Shown: piece after piece, positions 14,334 to 17,877 of the stretch
How the letters are laid out: every line of letters begins with the position of its first letter
How positions within the stretch are numbered: position 1 is the stretch's first letter
Origin: Phycisphaerae bacterium
Lineage (GTDB): Bacteria; Planctomycetota; Phycisphaerae; Phycisphaerales; SM1A02
Reading direction: 5' to 3'
Assembly: GCA_018665385.1 (NCBI GenBank)
Contig: JABJDN010000034.1
Coordinates: 1-17,877, forward strand
DNA: 17,877 bases
Program-made: the position numbers and the translations under genes
Notes under the pieces: generated by a model
What the model saw: only the letters and a program-made list of their open reading frames with translations
Database searches by the model: none
What the model was told of the DNA's origin: nothing

Positions 14334-15209
14334 TTATTCCTTTAGCATACCCATTGTTCGTAAATCTTCTCTTGGTTCATTAAATGAGCAAGTGCCAAGC
14401 GAGTTAAACAACTCAGCCCGGACTTGTTCGAGTTGTTCTTCTGTGAATGCTGATAAATCAGGTGTATCTGAAACTAGAATTGCTTCGACTTCTTCCACGC
14501 TTGAGCCTAGCACACTAGCACTTGCAGTTGCTTGCAAGACAGAAAGAAAACCAAACTCAACAATGCCAACGCTTTTGTTTTCATTTTGACCTGGATGGTG
14601 CATGCCTGCAGTTGCTTTGAACGGCTGGCCAGCAACAGCGCAACTGTGAATAAAACGTGCCAAGTGCGCAGGCAAAGGATACAACTCTGGTGTAATTCCA
14701 CCTGTTCTCACTTTTGCTCCTGCAATTGCGCCAGAAAGCGATGCAAGCAAGCCTCGAGGGTCTTCATCTATTGGTAACTCGATAAATGGGAACAAATCAT
14801 CGTGCAACAATTCAAGTGCCGCATCAATTTCTGAAACTGTATTCGCTTTAAACTCAACAACATTCGCAACTGCTCCGCAATCTGAAACATTGAATTCGAT
14901 TGTGGCTTGTACAGCATCTGCAAACTCTGCACTCCCTGCAGGCGGTAACAAAACACTCAGTTGCCACAAGTCTTGCTCTTCAGGAGATGGTAGCATGCTT
15001 TCTGCCGCTTGCTTGAATTCTTCAAGCCTGCTTGCAGGAATAATTAACCTTGCAAGTATCCAACTGTCGTCTGACTGCATGAATTCGTTCCAATTTACTA
15101 CTGTTGAATCCATATCTAAATTAGCTGGCGGAAACAACCCAGCGTAATCAATAAATCCTTCAAGAGCGATTTCATCTTTTGTAGTCACTGCTGTTGGAAC
15201 ATCAGACAT
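14334..15209 (-). CDS. Conserved protein of unknown function, YAGLFPPA family, upstream of fahA
   Basis: A 291-residue soluble protein that I recognise as a conserved hypothetical family but cannot name. Marks are DYAGLFPPANLDM (21-33), WILARLIIPASRLEEF, KVRTGGITPELYPLP (166-180) and PFKATAGMHHPG (196-207). The alternating helix/strand pattern, the TGG turn and the Lys198/His204/His205 cluster near the C-terminal third would fit a barrel-type enzyme, but that is inference. The ATG at 15209 overlaps the gltX stop by eight bases. A longer frame starting at 15293 would overlap gltX by 92 bases and lacks family similarity in its first 28 residues. The stop is 3 bases from fahA, so it may act in the same pathway, for example at the maleylacetoacetate step for which no gene is seen. 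No membrane segment or signal peptide is visible. Confidence 0.85.
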   Translation of the reverse strand: MSDVPTAVTTKDEIALEGFIDYAGLFPPANLDMDSTVVNWNEFMQSDDSWILARLIIPASRLEEFKQAAESMLPSPEEQDLWQLSVLLPPAGSAEFADAVQATIEFNVSDCGAVANVVEFKANTVSEIDAALELLHDDLFPFIELPIDEDPRGLLASLSGAIAGAKVRTGGITPELYPLPAHLARFIHSCAVAGQPFKATAGMHHPGQNENKSVGIVEFGFLSVLQATASASVLGSSVEEVEAILVSDTPDLSAFTEEQLEQVRAELFNSLGTCSFNEPREDLRTMGMLKE

Positions 15210-16857
15210 CGCATGTACTCGCAAAATGTTCGTGACATCGTTCAAGTCTATGGAGTGTTGACTCTTTTCCCAGTAGTACAAGTGTGTCGCCAATCGGTGG
15301 ACTTACCGGTCCGCCAGCAACTGCAATGCGTACAGGCTGTGCCACTTTACCTAAGCTTCCGTCTGCAAGAGAATCAGCGAGTGCATGCAAACAGGCGTCT
15401 ATTGATTCATTCGTCCATTCTTCAAGTGACTTGAGCCCGTCGATGATTGCTGGAATTCTAGATAGCCCTGTTACTTCACCTTTAAGCAATGCTTTTTTTA
15501 CTGGTTTTGATTCGGGCCATGAAATTTCGTCGTCTGGCTCGATTAAAAAATGCGATGTTTCTGTTGAATCTTTATACGTTTTTGATCGTTCGTGATTCGC
15601 TGATGCAAACAATGCGAAGTTTTCTAATGCTGCAAATTTAGGAGCATACACTTCGCACCAGGAAAACAACCTTGACTCGAATTCTTCACTCGTCAATTTT
15701 TGCAATGCATCTAAATTGAACGCAAGTAATTTTGCGCGATCAAACTTCGCTGGCGATTTTACAATTCGATCGAGCGAGAAATTCTCAACTAAAAATGCTG
15801 CATCGAATTGTTCAACGTCATTCCCAGGAGACCAACCGAGCAAGCATAGGTAATTCAGTAAAACTTCAGGCATATACCCCGCTCGCTTAAAATCGCCAAC
15901 ATTAATTTCTGGCAAAGTAACTCCGAGCGCTTCGCTTAAATGCGTCGCATCTTCTGTACTCAATTGATTATCTTTTGACGCTTGCCAAGTTGCCCAAGCC
16001 TCATCGGAAACGCAACCAGCAGGAGCTTTTTCAATCTGGTTCTCCTTCACGAATTTGCGCAATGTTTTATCTTTATCTCGCTTAGACATTTTTGAACCGT
16101 CTGGGTTGAAGATAAGCGACATATGTGCATAGGTAGGATGTTCAAATCCAAGTGCGTCCTGAAGCAAATTATGTTTGAACGTGTTGTTCAAATGCTCTTG
16201 CCCTCGAAACACATGCGTCACATTCATGAGTGCATCGTCCACAACTACAGCAAAATGGTATGTTGGATACCCGTCGCCTTTAAAAATTACAAAATCGTCA
16301 ACTTCAGATCGCTCAACAGTCACGTCACCAATAACGCAATCCTGCATAGTGAGTGGACCGCCTTCTGGGACTTTAAATCGAACAACGTGCGGCTTGCCTT
16401 CATCAAGATTTTGTTGAATTATTTCGGCAGATAACTCCAGCGATGCTCTGTTGTACCGGTATGCTCGTTTTTCTTCACGAGCCTTCTTGCGTTCCTCGCC
16501 TAGCTCTTTTTGGGTTTCAAAGGCGTAGTATGCCAAGCCGGCATCAAACAATTTTTGCAATTGCTCACGGTACACAGGTAATCGTTGTGCTTGAAAATAT
16601 GGGCCTTCATCGCCACCACCTGCTTTCTCGAATGTCGGACCTTCGTCCCAAAGAATGTTTAGCCATTGCAAATCTTCAAAAAATCCTGCAGTTGCCTGCT
16701 CACTAGAACGCTTTTGGTCAGTGTCTTCAATTCGAAGAAGAAACTTCCCTTCATTCGCACGAGCAAATGCCCAACAATAAATAGCCGTTCTCGCACCACC
16801 TACATGTAGGTGGCCTGTTGGACTTGGAGCAAATCTTGTTTTAACGTTTGAACTCAT
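15202..16857 (-). CDS. gltX: Glutamyl-tRNA synthetase
   Basis: A 551-residue class I aminoacyl-tRNA synthetase that charges tRNA-Glu. The N terminus is VKTRFAPSPTGHLHVGGART, with the HIGH-type motif HLHVG at 16-20, then LLRIEDTDQKRS. The KMSKS loop is SKMSKRD (255-261). It is longer than the ~470 residues of E. coli GltX, with added length around residues 260-310 (a charged Asp/Ser/Thr-rich insert) and in the C-terminal anticodon-binding part. The ATG at 16857 overlaps the pssA stop (ATGA) and is preceded by AGGA three bases upstream. The 35 extra codons of the longer frame, starting at 16962, lie inside pssA and are Cys/basic-rich, unlike any GltX. Whether it is discriminating or also charges tRNA-Gln cannot be told. 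Confidence 0.95.
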   Translation of the reverse strand: MSSNVKTRFAPSPTGHLHVGGARTAIYCWAFARANEGKFLLRIEDTDQKRSSEQATAGFFEDLQWLNILWDEGPTFEKAGGGDEGPYFQAQRLPVYREQLQKLFDAGLAYYAFETQKELGEERKKAREEKRAYRYNRASLELSAEIIQQNLDEGKPHVVRFKVPEGGPLTMQDCVIGDVTVERSEVDDFVIFKGDGYPTYHFAVVVDDALMNVTHVFRGQEHLNNTFKHNLLQDALGFEHPTYAHMSLIFNPDGSKMSKRDKDKTLRKFVKENQIEKAPAGCVSDEAWATWQASKDNQLSTEDATHLSEALGVTLPEINVGDFKRAGYMPEVLLNYLCLLGWSPGNDVEQFDAAFLVENFSLDRIVKSPAKFDRAKLLAFNLDALQKLTSEEFESRLFSWCEVYAPKFAALENFALFASANHERSKTYKDSTETSHFLIEPDDEISWPESKPVKKALLKGEVTGLSRIPAIIDGLKSLEEWTNESIDACLHALADSLADGSLGKVAQPVRIAVAGGPVSPPIGDTLVLLGKESTLHRLERCHEHFASTCDV

Positions 16858-17723
16858 ATTTCCTGCACCAGTTTTTTTCTGTTTTTGTAAGCGTGTATTG
16901 GTCCCGATAGAGCGTACGCAACGAATGCAAACGCAACAGTAGCTTGGAACCACCATATGCAAAGGAATAACACGATAGCAACATACGCGATAAATTTAAA
17001 TGATTGCGGTCTTCCAAGATACCGTTTTACAAAGTGATCATAGGGAATACTTGAGACCATTAGTAATGCTCCGCATAGCATGACAATTGGAATCCCAAAG
17101 GCATATGCTTGTGCAAACCACTGGGCGTCTGTTCCATTGGCGAGCACGTGTTGGTGCAAAAGTATTAATGAGGCAACTAAACCCGCGGCACCTGGCGATG
17201 GGATTCCATGAAACGCTACGCCATCTTCAAGCAAATGATCTGGTGCAGTCTCTACTGTGAACCTTGCCAATCTCAATGCCGTACAGCAAACATACACCGC
17301 TGCAATACCCCACACAACTTTACCCCATGGCAAATCCGCATCTGGGCCTAATAATATTAATTTCCCGTCATCACCTAGATAGGTAGAAACAAGGGCTAAA
17401 ACCATAAACGCAGGCGCAACACCGCACGTTACCAAGTCTGCCAAAGAATCAAGAGCAGCACCGAGTTCCGTTACGCTATCTGTAAGTCGAGCTACTGAGC
17501 CATCTAAACTATCTAAGAACATCCCGAGGAAAACAAGAGCGCCAGCCATTGTCAGACCAGTCCAACCCCAAGGTCCTTGCCATTCATCACCTTTATAGGC
17601 GTAGTGAATTGCAGCAAACCCTGCAACCAAATTCCCTAAAGTGAAGAGAAGTGGCCAGACTGTTTGAGGGGGCAATACGCGCCGTCGTTTACGTTTAGTT
17701 GTTGTTTCTACAGTTTGCTCCAT
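16854..17723 (-). CDS. pssA: CDP-diacylglycerol-serine O-phosphatidyltransferase
   Basis: A 289-residue integral membrane enzyme of the CDP-alcohol phosphatidyltransferase family, making phosphatidylserine, the precursor of phosphatidylethanolamine. The signature D-x2-D-G-x2-A-R-x8-G-x3-D-x3-D is complete: Asp71, Asp74, Gly75, Ala78, Arg79, Gly88, Asp92 and Asp96 (LDSLDGSVARL through SLADLVTCGVAPAF). LRLARF and FHGIPSPGAAG downstream are typical of the PssA branch rather than PgsA. About seven to eight membrane helices follow a basic N-terminal tail (TTKRKRRR). No Shine-Dalgarno sequence is visible; the start is fixed by the conserved LFTLGNLVAGF region beginning near residue 26. The stop overlaps the gltX ATG by four bases. 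A phosphatidylserine decarboxylase gene is not in the window. Confidence 0.92.
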   Translation of the reverse strand: MEQTVETTTKRKRRRVLPPQTVWPLLFTLGNLVAGFAAIHYAYKGDEWQGPWGWTGLTMAGALVFLGMFLDSLDGSVARLTDSVTELGAALDSLADLVTCGVAPAFMVLALVSTYLGDDGKLILLGPDADLPWGKVVWGIAAVYVCCTALRLARFTVETAPDHLLEDGVAFHGIPSPGAAGLVASLILLHQHVLANGTDAQWFAQAYAFGIPIVMLCGALLMVSSIPYDHFVKRYLGRPQSFKFIAYVAIVLFLCIWWFQATVAFAFVAYALSGPIHAYKNRKKLVQEI

Positions 17724-17743
17724 GAAGGTGCATATTCTACCGT

Positions 17744-17877
17744 TTACATGCGAGGCATGATGTTGGCTTCCATAATCAAGAGTTTAATGACATCTTGTTG
17801 CACGGGACCACCCATCATGGCCTCACCAAGCCGTACAGGGGCGCCACCTCCATCTTGTGGCCCATCTACCTCATCAG
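17744..17877 (-). CDS. C-terminal end of an unidentified gene (5' part outside window)
   Basis: An open minus-strand frame runs from the window edge to a TAA at 17744-17746 and gives 43 residues, beginning DEVDGPQDGGGAPVRLGEAM and ending IKLLIMEANIMPRM. It ends 20 bases upstream of pssA in the same direction, the spacing of an operon neighbour. The other two minus-strand frames here are interrupted by stops. The segment shows an amphipathic C-terminal helix (VQQDVIKLLIMEANI) but no motif I recognise. It does not look like the C terminus of a phosphatidylserine decarboxylase. Confidence 0.55.
   Translation of the reverse strand, partial: DEVDGPQDGGGAPVRLGEAMMGGPVQQDVIKLLIMEANIMPRM

Noticed and set aside
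15202..16962. 586-residue form of GltX starting inside pssA
   Set aside because: GltX proteins begin just before the TRFAPSPTG motif; the ATG at 16857 has AGGA upstream and the ATGA overlap with pssA.
1..17877. tRNA/rRNA genes, CRISPR arrays, insertion sequences, phage or defence genes
   Set aside because: Nearly the whole window is covered by conserved metabolic and transport genes; no repeat array, transposase, integrase or cloverleaf was seen in the short gaps.

Overview
The window is a compact, gene-dense bacterial chromosome segment of visibly low-to-moderate GC. It holds 16 protein-coding genes, two of them cut by the window edges. No RNA gene, mobile element, CRISPR array or gene-free stretch over about 110 bases was found. 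The gene content is that of a Gram-negative-type organism: GspE-like ATPase, MsbA-type exporter, periplasmic-binding lipoprotein system, CvpA-like membrane protein. The divergent GspE remnant followed by a large CvpA-like protein, the cpn10-like protein, the long GltX and the short HmgA recall Planctomycetota, perhaps a marine Phycisphaerae relative. That placement is inferred from remembered family resemblance, not a search.

Layout. (1) 1-2165, plus strand: the C-terminal end of a divergent secretion/pilus ATPase and a CvpA-like membrane protein with a large extracytoplasmic part. (2) 2177-10512, minus strand, read right to left: cpn10-like groES, aroA, an MsbA-type ABC exporter, then lipoprotein, permease and ATPase of a BtuFCD/FecBCD-type importer, a small unknown membrane protein, accB and accC. 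From groES to the importer ATPase every junction overlaps by 4 or 8 bases, so these six genes look like one translationally coupled operon. (3) A 104-base divergent promoter region, 10513-10616. (4) 10617-13028, plus strand: hppD and hmgA, the first two committed steps of tyrosine catabolism through homogentisate. (5) 13062-17877, minus strand, read right to left: an unidentified C-terminal end, pssA, gltX, a conserved protein of unknown function, and fahA (fumarylacetoacetase). The last four are coupled by overlaps of 4 and 8 bases and a 3-base gap.

Together hppD, hmgA and fahA convert 4-hydroxyphenylpyruvate to fumarate and acetoacetate, except for the maleylacetoacetate isomerase step, for which no recognisable gene is present here. 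The unknown gene directly upstream of fahA is therefore the most interesting open question. The other genes are housekeeping: fatty-acid precursor synthesis (accBC), the shikimate pathway (aroA), glutamyl-tRNA synthesis (gltX), phospholipid synthesis (pssA) and transport. Several starts (accB, the small membrane protein, groES) have a -10-like hexamer only 6-10 bases before the ATG and no Shine-Dalgarno sequence, which suggests leaderless or nearly leaderless transcripts.
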